Source: JAXLYX01 sp046351215 (GTDB lineage Bacteria; Myxococcota_A; Polyangia; Polyangiales; Houyiibacteriaceae). Taken from it: a DNA stretch of 64,000 nt. The DNA is taken from positions 62,001 through 126,000 of the forward strand of contig JAXLYX010000009.1 in the NCBI GenBank assembly GCA_046351215.1. The letters are read 5' to 3'. The notes beneath the pieces are model-generated. The model ran no database searches, had not been told where the DNA came from, and saw only the letters and a list, made by a program, of their open reading frames with translations. The position numbers and the translations under genes are program-made. Below, piece after piece: positions 27,015 to 36,670 of the stretch. Position 1 is the stretch's first letter. Each line of letters starts with the position of its first letter.

Positions 27015-28103
27015 GTGCCAGCCGAACGCCGGCTCAAGACCCTGGACGAGTTCACGGTCGCCGACCTCGAGGGCATCCGCCTCCTGCTCGGCGGCGGGTC
27101 GGTCATCGACTGGTACCGGCTGAACTTCCGCGACGACGAGGAGATCCGCGGCTTCGTCCGCTCCCTCGAGCTCGACCTCGACGATCCCGTCGATCGCGCG
27201 CGCGCCGAGGCCGTGAAGCATGCCGCGATCAGCTACCTGCGGCGGCACTTCGACTTCCCGATCCCGAAGCCCGTCGCGAACGAGGATCTGATCGGGCTCG
27301 TCCGGCTCGCCGGGACCAAGGGCCATCGGCAGCTCTGCGCCTGCACGATCCTCAAGGTGATGCACATCATCCATCACCTCGAGGCGCGGGAGCTGCTCTT
27401 CATGCTCCCGGTCTCCGACGAGGAGGTCTTCCACCTCGTCGAGCAGAAGGTCTACCGCATCGTCGGCAGCGCGCTCGCGGCCGGCTTCCCGATCGTCGAG
27501 TTCATCGGCGGCCGCAAGAACAAGGACTCGCTCTACACGAAGCTGCTCTCGAAGAAGGAAGTCAGCGCGGCGAACATCTACGACAAGCTGCGCTTCCGCA
27601 TCGTCACGAAGTCGCCCGACGACCTCTTCCCGATGCTCGCCTTCCTGCAGCGCGAGGTCTTCCCGTTCAACTTCGCGATCCCCGGCCAGACGACGAACAC
27701 CCTCGTCCACTTCGGCGCCTACTGCGACACGCACAGGCACCTGAAGAAGCTCCGCGGGAAGCTGCAGACCGATCCGTCCGACGTCGAGGGCGGAGGCGCG
27801 CTCGACAACCGCTTCACCGCGCCGAGCTATCGCGTCGTCCACTTCGTCGTCGATCTCCCGGTGCGGCTCCCCGAGCGGATCTTCGCCGAGGCCCCGCCCT
27901 CCGCCTGGGCGCTCGGCCGCGTGATCTTCGTGCAGGCCGAGTTCCAGATCCTCGATCGCCAGACGGACGAGGGGAACGAGGTCGGCGACGCCAGCCACGA
28001 CGCGTACAAGGAGCGGCAGAAGCTCGCCGTCATGCGCCGGCTCCAGGTCGGACACCTCTCGCGGCCGGCGCCGGCCGCTCCGGAGAGCGACGAGGACGAG
28101 TGA
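27015..28103 (+). CDS. RelA/SpoT-synthetase-like protein (probably the myxobacterial TIGR04552-type family)
   Basis: A 362-residue cytoplasmic protein. Residues 165-332 follow the order of RelA/SpoT synthetase motifs: GGRKNKDSLYTK (165-176; compare GRPKxxxSxYxK), IYDKLRFRIV with Asp190 (compare the metal-binding Asp in YDVRAVRV), SYRVVH (271-276; compare YxSxH, which stacks the guanine), EFQI (309-312; compare EIQI with the second metal-binding Glu), and H328...YK (331-332). The N-terminal 160 residues are helical and unlike the HD hydrolase domain. I recall an uncharacterised deltaproteobacterial family of this kind (TIGR04552), but the RelA/SpoT link is my own reading. GTG start; no good ribosome site. 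Confidence 0.7.
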   Translation: MPAERRLKTLDEFTVADLEGIRLLLGGGSVIDWYRLNFRDDEEIRGFVRSLELDLDDPVDRARAEAVKHAAISYLRRHFDFPIPKPVANEDLIGLVRLAGTKGHRQLCACTILKVMHIIHHLEARELLFMLPVSDEEVFHLVEQKVYRIVGSALAAGFPIVEFIGGRKNKDSLYTKLLSKKEVSAANIYDKLRFRIVTKSPDDLFPMLAFLQREVFPFNFAIPGQTTNTLVHFGAYCDTHRHLKKLRGKLQTDPSDVEGGGALDNRFTAPSYRVVHFVVDLPVRLPERIFAEAPPSAWALGRVIFVQAEFQILDRQTDEGNEVGDASHDAYKERQKLAVMRRLQVGHLSRPAPAAPESDEDE

Positions 28104-28124
28104 GGGTGCGCCCCGCGGGGGGCG

Positions 28125-29963
28125 TCAGCGAGGCTCGGCCGCCAGCTCGACGTGCACCGTCGCGCTGCCACCGGCCTCGACGATCACCTCTTGGCGCACC
28201 GAGCGATAGCCGGGAGCCGCGACCTCGACCACGTGGGTTCCCGGCGCGACGCCCTCGAGGTGCATCGGAGCGGAGCCCCGGGGCTGGCCGTCGATGCTGA
28301 CCGCGGCCGAGGCGGCCGGCCCGGTCGAGACGTGGAGCGAGCCCGTGGACGGACCGCGCATCATCGCGTAGCCGAGGCCGGCGAGGGCCACGACGATCGC
28401 GGCGGCGCCGGCCTTCCCCTTCGGGGTCTCGAGGACCGCGCGCACCTTCGCCGTGGTCGAGGGCGGGATCGGCGCCTTGGGCTCGGGCGGGGCGAGCTTC
28501 TGGGGGCCGGTGCGCTCGCGCGTGCTCTTCGCCCATTCCTCCGGCTGCTCCGAGGGCCAGACGCGGGCCGGCGTCGGATCGCGTCGGGCGGGGGTCGTCG
28601 GGGCCGGCAGGCCGTTCGGGCTCGGCTGGGTTCCGGGCGAGGTCGGGATCTCGTCGGCGGCGTCGGGCTCGAAACGGACGCCTTCGGCCGCGGGCGAAGC
28701 CGCCGCCTGGTCGCGATCCGACTCCGAGAAGAAGACCTGGGTCGGCTGGTCCGACCAATCCTCGAGGTCGAGGGAGGTGAATTCCGGCGTCTTCTGGACG
28801 AGGGTCTCGTCGTCGTCGGTCTCGGGGACGGCCGCGCCGGGGCTCGAGGGAGCCCGGAATTCGCCGCTGCGCAGACCGAGCGAGCCCGGAGGGGAGCTCG
28901 TCCGACCCGCGAGGGCGTCCTGGCCGACCTTCCGGTAGGCGTCGATCTTCGCCTTCTCCTCGGTCATCTCGTCTTCGAACGCGCTCTGCATCCACTCGGC
29001 GAGGCGCGCGCTCGTGAACGGCGGCTTCTGCGACATCAGCCAGCGCATCAGCGCCTGGTGCATCTCGGAGGCCGTCTGGTAGCGGTCCTCGGGCTCCTTC
29101 GCGAGCGCCTTCATGACGATCGCCTCGAGCTCGAGGGGCACCGTCGGGAGGACCTCCGCGAGCGGCCGGACCTTCCCCTGGCGGATCATGTCCATCGTCT
29201 CGAAGTCGGTCTCGCCGGCGAAGAGGCGCTCGCACGTCAGCATCTCGTACATGCAGATGCCGACGGCGAAGAGGTCGGAGCGGGCGTCGATCTTCTTCCC
29301 GCGCACCTGCTCCGGGCTCATGTACCCGAACTTGCCCTTCACGAAGCCGGCGACGGTCTTCGTCGTGCGCGACTGGGCCTTCGCGATGCCGAAGTCGATC
29401 AGCTTCACCTGCCCGTCGTACGAGACGAGCACGTTCTGCGGCGAGATGTCGCGATGGATCAGCTCGAGCGGCTTGCCGCGGGCGTCGCGCTTGTTGTGCG
29501 CGTAGTCGAGCGCCTCGCACGTGCGCGCCGCGATGTACGCCACGCGCGGCCCCGGCATGCGCATGCCGAAGAGCCGATGGCGGTTCATGATCTGGAGCAG
29601 ATCCTTGCCCCAGACGTACTCCATCGCGATGTAGTGGGCGTTGCCCACCTTCCCGAGCTCGTAGATCGACGCGATGTTCGCGTGGGAGAGGTGTCCCGCG
29701 ATCTTCGCTTCGTCGATGAACATCTCGATGAAGCTCTGGTCCTCCGCCATCGAGGGCGCGATGCGCTTCACCGCGAGGATTCGCTCGAAGCCTTCGATCC
29801 CGAAGGACTTCGCGAGGAAGACCTCGGCCATGCCACCGACCGCGAGACGCTCGAGGAGAAGATACTTCCCGAACGGCACGACGCTCGGCGCCGACGCGCC
29901 TTCCGTGGCATCCCCTCCGTGGACGGACATCGCGCCCATGTTGGCCGACATGGCCGCGAACAT
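28125..29963 (-). CDS. Membrane-anchored Ser/Thr protein kinase with C-terminal PEGA domain
   Basis: About 612 residues. Kinase domain at about 32-305: glycine loop LAVGGMAEVFLA, catalytic Lys67 (LAVKRI), HRDISPQN at 171-178, DFG at 191-193 (IDFGIA), SPEQ motif. The linker (350-515) is acidic and Pro-rich. One membrane helix lies at about 519-536 (AGAAAIVVALAGLGYAMM), and the extracytoplasmic part is one PEGA module (543-610, VSIDGQPRGSAPM...GTHVVEVAAPGYR), a surface-associated beta domain common in myxobacterial kinases. The start is uncertain: TTG 29966, ATG 29963, or ATG 29930 (MSVHGGDATEG). Confidence 0.9.
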   Translation of the reverse strand: MFAAMSANMGAMSVHGGDATEGASAPSVVPFGKYLLLERLAVGGMAEVFLAKSFGIEGFERILAVKRIAPSMAEDQSFIEMFIDEAKIAGHLSHANIASIYELGKVGNAHYIAMEYVWGKDLLQIMNRHRLFGMRMPGPRVAYIAARTCEALDYAHNKRDARGKPLELIHRDISPQNVLVSYDGQVKLIDFGIAKAQSRTTKTVAGFVKGKFGYMSPEQVRGKKIDARSDLFAVGICMYEMLTCERLFAGETDFETMDMIRQGKVRPLAEVLPTVPLELEAIVMKALAKEPEDRYQTASEMHQALMRWLMSQKPPFTSARLAEWMQSAFEDEMTEEKAKIDAYRKVGQDALAGRTSSPPGSLGLRSGEFRAPSSPGAAVPETDDDETLVQKTPEFTSLDLEDWSDQPTQVFFSESDRDQAAASPAAEGVRFEPDAADEIPTSPGTQPSPNGLPAPTTPARRDPTPARVWPSEQPEEWAKSTRERTGPQKLAPPEPKAPIPPSTTAKVRAVLETPKGKAGAAAIVVALAGLGYAMMRGPSTGSLHVSTGPAASAAVSIDGQPRGSAPMHLEGVAPGTHVVEVAAPGYRSVRQEVIVEAGGSATVHVELAAEPR

Positions 29964-29996
29964 CAACCATCGTCTGCGGCCGTCACGACGGAAAGG

Positions 29997-30018
29997 AAAA
30001 GGGGCCCCGGAGGGCCCC
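29997..30018 (-). terminator. Rho-independent terminator of the polyglycine lipoprotein gene
   Basis: Read on the - strand, GGGGCCC-TCCG-GGGCCCC (30018-30001) is followed by TTTTCC. It lies 38 bases past the lipoprotein stop and before the kinase gene, separating the two transcription units. Confidence 0.75.
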
Positions 30019-30055
30019 TCTCACGTTTCCTCGTCGTGGGGACGAGGAGGCCTTC

Positions 30056-31159
<1,104 letters not shown>

Positions 31160-31309
31160 GCCTTCTCTCCTTCTGAGCTCTGCGCGCCCGGGCCTGCGCT
31201 GCCGGGTTCGGCCGAAGCTTGTACCACAGCTGCATCGGCCCAATCAATCAAGCAGCGGTTACGATAACAAACGGTCTCGTCGATCGTCACCACCCCCTCG
31301 TACGAAACG

Positions 31310-33367
31310 TCAGGGGTTGTGGGTGGATGTGCGCCTGGGCTCCAAGCGCCGCGACGACGTGTCGATTTCGGCGACCACTTGATGCCCGCCTTGGTCGGTC
31401 GCGCGGACGGCGACGAGGTGAGAAGCGTCGTGCGGGACGACGAGCTCGAGTCGTTCCTCGGCCTGATCGAGCAAGCCGTCCGCCGGATCGACGTCGCGGA
31501 ACGGCGCGCCGTCGATCGCGACCTCGAGGCGCGAGATCGGTCCCACCGCATCGACGATGCGTCCGACGACCGCATCACCCCGTAGTGCGAGCTCTTCGAT
31601 GCGCGGCGCGTGGTTGTCGACGAGGAACGGCGCCGACACCGCGCGCGACGAGAGCGTGCGCGACTCCGGATTCGACGGCTCGTCGCTCGCCTCGACCTCG
31701 ACGACGTAGAAGCCGTCCGGCACGCCGGTCGTATCCCAGTCGTACGTCGTCTGGGTGACGTTCTGATCGGGGCGCGTCAAAGCGCGCCACGTTTCCTCGC
31801 CGTCGCGTCGGAAGCGTAGGCGGTAACGCAGGTCGTCGCCGTCGGGGTTGTCGACGCGCCAGCTGAGCCGAACGGTGGAGGAGGCCGCCGCTCGGCCACG
31901 TCGCCGAGCGCTCGCCTGCGTGGCGTCCACGGTGGTCGTCACGGGACCTACGACGGGCCGCTGGTTCTGCCGGAGGTGATACGCGGTCACTCCGCGGAGG
32001 ACCGCGTCGGCGTCGTCGAAGCGCACGCGGATCTGGAGGTAGCGCGCGGCGGGGCTTCCGATCGCGGCGCCGGCGCTCGTGTAGGCGCTCCACTCCGACC
32101 AGGTCGCGTCCGGCGTCTCTGTGTTCCCCGAGCGGGTCGAGACCGACAGCGGGCCACTCGATCGCGTGACGAGCCGTCCGAAGCGCGAGCGGGCCTCGGC
32201 GTCGAGCACGGCGCTGGTCCAGGTCGGCCGTTCGGCGGGGGTCCGCAGGATGCGGTAGATCGCGGCGCCGTCGCCCGTGGCGACCACCGGCGTGTCCGAG
32301 TCTAGCGAGAGCGCGAGCACGAGCCGCTCCTCGACGTCGAGCCAGGTCGCGCTCGTCCGATCCGGCGCGACGCGGACGACGCGGCCGTCCTTGCCGCCGA
32401 CGAAGATCGTGCCGTCGCGCGCGAGCTCGCAGGCGGTGAAGTGATGATCGTCCTCCGAGAGCACGCGCTCGACGCGACCCTCGCGATCGATGCGGTAGAG
32501 CCTCCCCTTGCCGGGCCGCGGCCGCGAGCGAGCCTGCGGCGGCAGCGAGCGAGGGCCCTGGGGCGCGCTCTGGGCGGGCGCGGCGCCGAAGTCGTTGCCC
32601 ACCACCGCGAGCTCCCCGTCGCGCACGGAGAGCGCAGTGACCTCGTTGCCCGGGAGATCGACGAGCACCTCGGCCTGGCCCGGCGCGCGCAAGCGCAGGA
32701 CGAGCGCGCGATCGCTCGTGCCGGCATAGAGCGTTCCGTCCGCGTCGAGGGCGAGGGACATCACGTGCGCGTCCTCGCCCGCGTAGAAGACCGCGGCGCG
32801 GCCCGTGCGATCGATCGCGAAGACCTTGCCGTGGGGGCCGGTCGCGGCGAAGAGGCGGTCCCGCCGTGCGTCGTGCACGAGGGCCCAGACATGCTCCGCT
32901 CCCTCGGGGCGCGCGAGCTCGCGGCTCGTCCCGTCGGCCGCGATCGCGAAGATGCGACCCTCCGGGAGCGTGCCCGCGTAGAGCGTCCCGTCGGCGCCGA
33001 CCGCGAGCGAGGAGACGACGAGCTGGCCCGTCGTCGCGAAGGGCGCGAGCTCGCGGCCGCGGAGACGGAAGATCTTCCCGTCCGTTCCCGTCCCCACGTA
33101 GATCGAACCGTCGCGTCCACGCGCGAGGGCATAGGCCACGCTCGCGTCCGCGATCGGGAAGCGCTCCTCGCCCACGCTCGTCCGGACCTCGCCCGTCGAC
33201 GTCACCGCCGTCCCGTCGAGCTCGCCGCGGAGGAAGTCCGCCGAGGTCTCGACGACGAGCGGCTCCGTCGTGACGGCGCGGGCGCCGTGCTCCGCGCCGA
33301 GGATCGACAGCGCGATCGCGAGCAGCGTCGTGGGCAGGAGGGAGAGCCTCGTTCTCTGCGCGGTCAT
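31310..33367 (-). CDS. Exported beta-propeller protein with fibronectin-like C-terminal domains
   Basis: A 685-residue protein. Signal peptide to about 31 (GARA). Residues 60-400 are repeats of the type DGSIYVGTGTDGKIFRL, DGTLYAGTLPEGRIFAI, DGTLYAGTSDRALVLRL and DGTIFVGGKDGRVVRV: blades of a beta-propeller. Then a region with ARYLQIRVRFDDADAVLRG, a fibronectin-III-like module (VRLSWRVDNPDGDDLRYRL ... YDWDTTGVPDGFYVVEVEASD), and a C-terminal Ig-like domain. The ATG overlaps the S55 gene's TGA as ATGA. Probably a cell-surface or periplasmic binding partner or substrate-recruiting protein of the S55 peptidase (inference). Confidence 0.8.
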   Translation of the reverse strand: MTAQRTRLSLLPTTLLAIALSILGAEHGARAVTTEPLVVETSADFLRGELDGTAVTSTGEVRTSVGEERFPIADASVAYALARGRDGSIYVGTGTDGKIFRLRGRELAPFATTGQLVVSSLAVGADGTLYAGTLPEGRIFAIAADGTSRELARPEGAEHVWALVHDARRDRLFAATGPHGKVFAIDRTGRAAVFYAGEDAHVMSLALDADGTLYAGTSDRALVLRLRAPGQAEVLVDLPGNEVTALSVRDGELAVVGNDFGAAPAQSAPQGPRSLPPQARSRPRPGKGRLYRIDREGRVERVLSEDDHHFTACELARDGTIFVGGKDGRVVRVAPDRTSATWLDVEERLVLALSLDSDTPVVATGDGAAIYRILRTPAERPTWTSAVLDAEARSRFGRLVTRSSGPLSVSTRSGNTETPDATWSEWSAYTSAGAAIGSPAARYLQIRVRFDDADAVLRGVTAYHLRQNQRPVVGPVTTTVDATQASARRRGRAAASSTVRLSWRVDNPDGDDLRYRLRFRRDGEETWRALTRPDQNVTQTTYDWDTTGVPDGFYVVEVEASDEPSNPESRTLSSRAVSAPFLVDNHAPRIEELALRGDAVVGRIVDAVGPISRLEVAIDGAPFRDVDPADGLLDQAEERLELVVPHDASHLVAVRATDQGGHQVVAEIDTSSRRLEPRRTSTHNP

Positions 33368-35220
33368 GGAGCTCCTCGGGAGCGGCCCCGGGCTCGGACG
33401 TGGAGCTCGAGGCCCGCGGTGCCGGTGATCACGGCACCCATCGGATGGAAGGATTCGACGTGCGTGGCGAAGGCGTTCGAGGGGCTCGTGTCGTGCTCGG
33501 CGAGCAGGGCATCGATCGCCGAGGCCGGGAGGTCGCGCGCGACGTGGCCCGGGAAGACGAGCCCTCGTCCGGGCATCTCGATCGTGGCCGCGAGCTCGGT
33601 GGAGGGACGGGCCCCCCGCACGTAGGCGACGAGGTCGGCGAGCGTGCGCGCGCGCCCGACCTCGCGGGGAACGGACGGCGCCGGCACGAGGGAGACGCGG
33701 ATCGTCTGACCGGCGCAACGCTCCGGGATGCGCACCTCGATCGTGCGCACCTCGGGCTCCTGCTCGTAGCGCCGGAGCACGACGCGGATCGGCACGACCT
33801 CGCCGGGCAGGACCTCGCCGTCCTGGGTGGAGGCGGAGAGGAGCGTCAGCGCCGAGCGCTCGAAGACGAGATCGAGCTCGACGTCCACGTCGAGGACGCG
33901 TGACTCGACGAAGGGGTTCCCGTACGCCGCCTCGAAGAGCGCGAAGGCCCGGAGCTGCTGGAGGGGAGCCGCGTTGCCGGGACCCTGGGACATCACGCCG
34001 ACGTCGACGAGCTCGATCGGGCCGATGCCCTCGAGCGTCACCCGCGTACGCGCACGGTAGGTGACATCCGTCTGATCGCTCGCCGTCGCCTTGATCGCGT
34101 TCGCGATCGTCGCGAACGCGAGCGCGGGCGTGAGCGCACGATGGCTCGCGATGCGCACGTTCCACTCGGTCTTCCGGGCGCCGGGCACGCCGTTCAGCCG
34201 GATCCGGAGCGGGATGGTGGCCGGCTCGAGATCCTGGTCGATCACGATGCCGCTCGTGCGGTCGTGGATCAGCGTCCCCCGCGGCGCGACGGCCTCGCCG
34301 ATCTTGAAGGAGCGCTGCGAGCTCACGAGCACGTGGAGCACGCGCGAGGTCCACGAAGGGAGCCCGATCTCGCCTTGATCCATCATCGGATGGCCGAACG
34401 CGAGGACGCGCCCGCCCTCGCCGACGTGCGTCACGGTGCCGACGGCGTTGAGCGAGATGTCCCCCGAGACGAGGGAGATCGCCATCGAGCCGCCGTCGAC
34501 GTAGCGCGCCTCCGCCGCGTTCCCTCCGCCTCCGCCTCCGCCGGCCTGCACGGGCACGAGGCCGAAGGGGGCGAGCGTGGTCTCGAGCATGCGGGCCACG
34601 TCGTCGGTGACTCCGCCGAGCATCAGGGGCGTCTCGGCCGCCACCATGCCGAGCGGGCCGTGCAGGGAGGCCTCCGTCCGCTCGCGCATCGACGCGAGCG
34701 CGGCGAAGGCGTCCGGCAGGCGACCGTCGCGGAAGAGCAGGGGACCGCCGGGACGGGAGAGGGCGGCCGCGGCTCCGCTCGGCGGGATCGGGCGCGCACC
34801 CGGGAAGGAGTCGGGGCGCGTCGGCCGCCGCATCTCCGCCAGCATGTTCGCGATCGGCGTGACGCCTCCGACCGGATCGGTCCCGAAGGGCCAGCCGTAC
34901 GCGTAGGCGCCGGCGAGCTTGCCCTCGAGGTAGATCGGGCTGCCGCTCATCCCGCCCACGATCCGGGCCCGCTCGAGCAGCGGATGCTCCACCCGCACGA
35001 GGATGAGGTCCTGGTCGGGACGGAAGCGCCGGAGCACGTCGATGACCTCGACGTCGAAGCGCTCGGGCTCGGTGCCGCGCAGGACGGTCAGACCGTAGCC
35101 CCGCATGCCGGGGCGGATCTCGTCCGTCGAGATCGTCACGACCTCCGGACGAGCCGCTGCCACCGTCCCGAGGAGGGCGAGAGCGGCAGCGAAGCAGAGG
35201 AACGAGAGGAAGCGTCGCAA
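33364..35220 (-). CDS. SpoIVB-type (S55) peptidase-domain protein
   Basis: A 618-residue exported protein with a signal peptide to about 23. An N-terminal domain GMRGYGLTVLRGTEPERF, then GGMSGSPIYLEGKLAGAYAYG with candidate catalytic Ser92/Ser94, and later GTVTHVGEGGRVLAFGHPM with a His: these are the motifs of the SpoIVB peptidase S55 family. The later half is beta-rich (an insertion GGGGGGGG at about 230). Substrate unknown; SpoIVB itself cleaves a signalling protein during sporulation. The start codon is TTG at 35220, with TAGGAT (35234-35229) 8 bases upstream; no in-frame ATG gives a signal peptide. Confidence 0.82.
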   Translation of the reverse strand: MRRFLSFLCFAAALALLGTVAAARPEVVTISTDEIRPGMRGYGLTVLRGTEPERFDVEVIDVLRRFRPDQDLILVRVEHPLLERARIVGGMSGSPIYLEGKLAGAYAYGWPFGTDPVGGVTPIANMLAEMRRPTRPDSFPGARPIPPSGAAAALSRPGGPLLFRDGRLPDAFAALASMRERTEASLHGPLGMVAAETPLMLGGVTDDVARMLETTLAPFGLVPVQAGGGGGGGNAAEARYVDGGSMAISLVSGDISLNAVGTVTHVGEGGRVLAFGHPMMDQGEIGLPSWTSRVLHVLVSSQRSFKIGEAVAPRGTLIHDRTSGIVIDQDLEPATIPLRIRLNGVPGARKTEWNVRIASHRALTPALAFATIANAIKATASDQTDVTYRARTRVTLEGIGPIELVDVGVMSQGPGNAAPLQQLRAFALFEAAYGNPFVESRVLDVDVELDLVFERSALTLLSASTQDGEVLPGEVVPIRVVLRRYEQEPEVRTIEVRIPERCAGQTIRVSLVPAPSVPREVGRARTLADLVAYVRGARPSTELAATIEMPGRGLVFPGHVARDLPASAIDALLAEHDTSPSNAFATHVESFHPMGAVITGTAGLELHVRARGRSRGAP

Positions 35221-35269
35221 GGCGTGCCATCCTAGCGCGCACCCGGTCGGGCGCGGAACCCGCTTCGTC

Positions 35270-35761
35270 TCAGCCTTCGAGGCCTTCCCTGCCGCTGCCC
35301 GAGACGTCGAGCGAGAGGACGAGCTCCTTCAGCGTCTCGAGCTGGAACGGTTTCACGAGGTAGGCGGAGACGCCGGCCGCGTTCGCGGCGTCGCCGACGC
35401 CGGGGCCGTCGTTGGCGAGGAGGATCACGGGGACGCCCGGCGCTCGCTCGCGCACGTGACGCGCGAGCTCGAGGCCGTCCATGCCGGGCAGATCCTCGGC
35501 GAGGAGCACGAGATCCACCGGCCACTCGGCGAGGAGGGCGAGCGCGCCGTCCGACGAGCTGGTCCCGACGACGCGATGGCCGAGGACCGTCAGCATGCGG
35601 GCGAGGCCCCATTGGAGGTCCGGATCGTTCTCGACCACGAGGACGCCGCGCATCCGCGGCGCCGCCTGCTTCGGGGGAAGCTTCGAGTCGCGCGTGGCGG
35701 GCGCGGGGATCGACGAATCCCGGCGCGTCCTGCCCACTTGTCGCTCGATCGGCTCCGTCAT
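35270..35761 (-). CDS. Degenerate response-regulator receiver protein (pseudo-receiver)
   Basis: A 163-residue protein: 37 residues of basic/Pro linker, then a receiver fold (38-155). The site that should hold the phosphoacceptor Asp reads LVLLAEDLPGMDG: Ala88 replaces Asp. The conserved Thr/Ser is also Ala (LLAND, 116), and the acidic pocket reads VENDP instead of VDDDP. The Lys of the KPF motif (Lys137) is kept. So the fold is preserved but phosphorylation is very unlikely; it may bind partners constitutively. No output domain. It is divergent from the HAD gene. Promoter TTGCCT (35828-35823), 17 bases, TATGGT (35805-35800). Confidence 0.85.
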   Translation of the reverse strand: MTEPIERQVGRTRRDSSIPAPATRDSKLPPKQAAPRMRGVLVVENDPDLQWGLARMLTVLGHRVVGTSSSDGALALLAEWPVDLVLLAEDLPGMDGLELARHVRERAPGVPVILLANDGPGVGDAANAAGVSAYLVKPFQLETLKELVLSLDVSGSGREGLEG

Positions 35762-35841
35762 CCCGACGTCCCGTCCCCCCGTTCCCTGGCCCAACGCCCA
35801 CCATACGTGGCCGGGCCTCCCGAGGCAACGCCCCGGACTCG

Positions 35842-35862
35842 GCGAAACCATGACGGTTTCGC
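35842..35862. promoter_or_regulatory. Perfect inverted repeat between pseudo-receiver and HAD genes (operator candidate)
   Basis: GCGAAACC-ATGAC-GGTTTCGC, 8-base arms and a 5-base centre. It lies between two well-formed divergent promoters: TTGCCT/TATGGT on the - strand (35828-35800) and TTGCGG/TAGGGT on the + strand (35885-35914), 13 and 22 bases from the two -35 boxes. The position suits a shared activator or repressor. Confidence 0.55.
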
Positions 35863-35884
35863 AAGGAAAGGCGGACGACCGGCG

Positions 35885-35914
35885 TTGCGGGGCCGGTCCC
35901 GCCCCTGGTAGGGT
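35885..35914 (+). promoter_or_regulatory. Promoter of the HAD-like gene, leaderless type
   Basis: TTGCGG (35885-35890), 18-base spacer, TAGGGT (35909-35914). The -10 box ends 6 bases before the GTG at 35921, so transcription should begin at or next to the start codon. Confidence 0.6.
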
Positions 35915-35920
35915 CGCTGC

Positions 35921-36661
35921 GTGCTGCCCCCGCCGCTGCCACGTCAGATCGAGGTCCTCCAATACGTCCTCGATCGGGTCGCCGTCGAATCCGCCGACGG
36001 CGGGCGACCGCCCGTCGTGGCCTTCGGTCTCGACGGAACGCTCCTCGACACCCGGACCCGCACCCTCCACATCCTCCGCGAGCTCGCGGAGGAGATCCGG
36101 GGGGAAGCCGCGGACGTCGCCGAGGCCCTCGAGAGCCTCGTGCCCGCGGAGGTCCACTCGCTCCTCGGCGAGACGCTGCGCGGCGTGGGCATCGTGCAGG
36201 CGCCCCTCGTGCGGCGCATCACGCAGTTCTGGCGGAGCCGCTTCTACGAGGAGGCGTACCTCCCGCTCGACGTCGCCTGCCCGGGAGGCGTCGACTACGT
36301 GCGGCGGCTCCACGCCGCCGGGGCGCTCGTCGTCTACGTCTCGGGCCGCGACGTGCCCGGCATGCTGGCCGGCACGGTGGAGAGCCTGCGCGACCACGGC
36401 TTCCCGATCGTCGAGCTCGGCGTCTCCCTCGTGATGAAGCCCGACGCGACGCTCGGGGACGACGCGTTCTTCCGGAGCACGGTGCCCGCGCTCGAGCGGC
36501 TCGGGGACCTCGTCGCGCTCTTCGACTGCGATCCGGTCGTCTGCGAGCTGACGCGCGCCGTCCATCCGAACGCCGCGGTCGGCCTCGTCGATCACTGGCC
36601 CCCGAACCCGTACGAGGGGCTCGAGGGCGTCGACCGCATCCACGACTTCCGGATGGGCTGA
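35921..36661 (+). CDS. HAD-superfamily protein lacking the nucleophilic Asp
   Basis: A 246-residue protein with a helical cap and Rossmannoid core. Motif I reads VAFGLDGTLLDT: Gly36 replaces the nucleophile Asp (normally FDLDGT), while the second Asp (38) is kept. Motif II Ser is in VVYVSGRD, motif III Lys in VMKPDATLGDDAFF, and motif IV resembles ALFDCDP. Without the nucleophile, phosphatase activity is not expected; it may bind a phosphorylated ligand or act as a regulator. Read directly in the DNA (TTC GGT CTC GAC). The leaderless GTG start follows TAGGGT by 6 bases. Confidence 0.8.
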   Translation: MLPPPLPRQIEVLQYVLDRVAVESADGGRPPVVAFGLDGTLLDTRTRTLHILRELAEEIRGEAADVAEALESLVPAEVHSLLGETLRGVGIVQAPLVRRITQFWRSRFYEEAYLPLDVACPGGVDYVRRLHAAGALVVYVSGRDVPGMLAGTVESLRDHGFPIVELGVSLVMKPDATLGDDAFFRSTVPALERLGDLVALFDCDPVVCELTRAVHPNAAVGLVDHWPPNPYEGLEGVDRIHDFRMG

Positions 36662-36670
36662 AGAGGCGTC

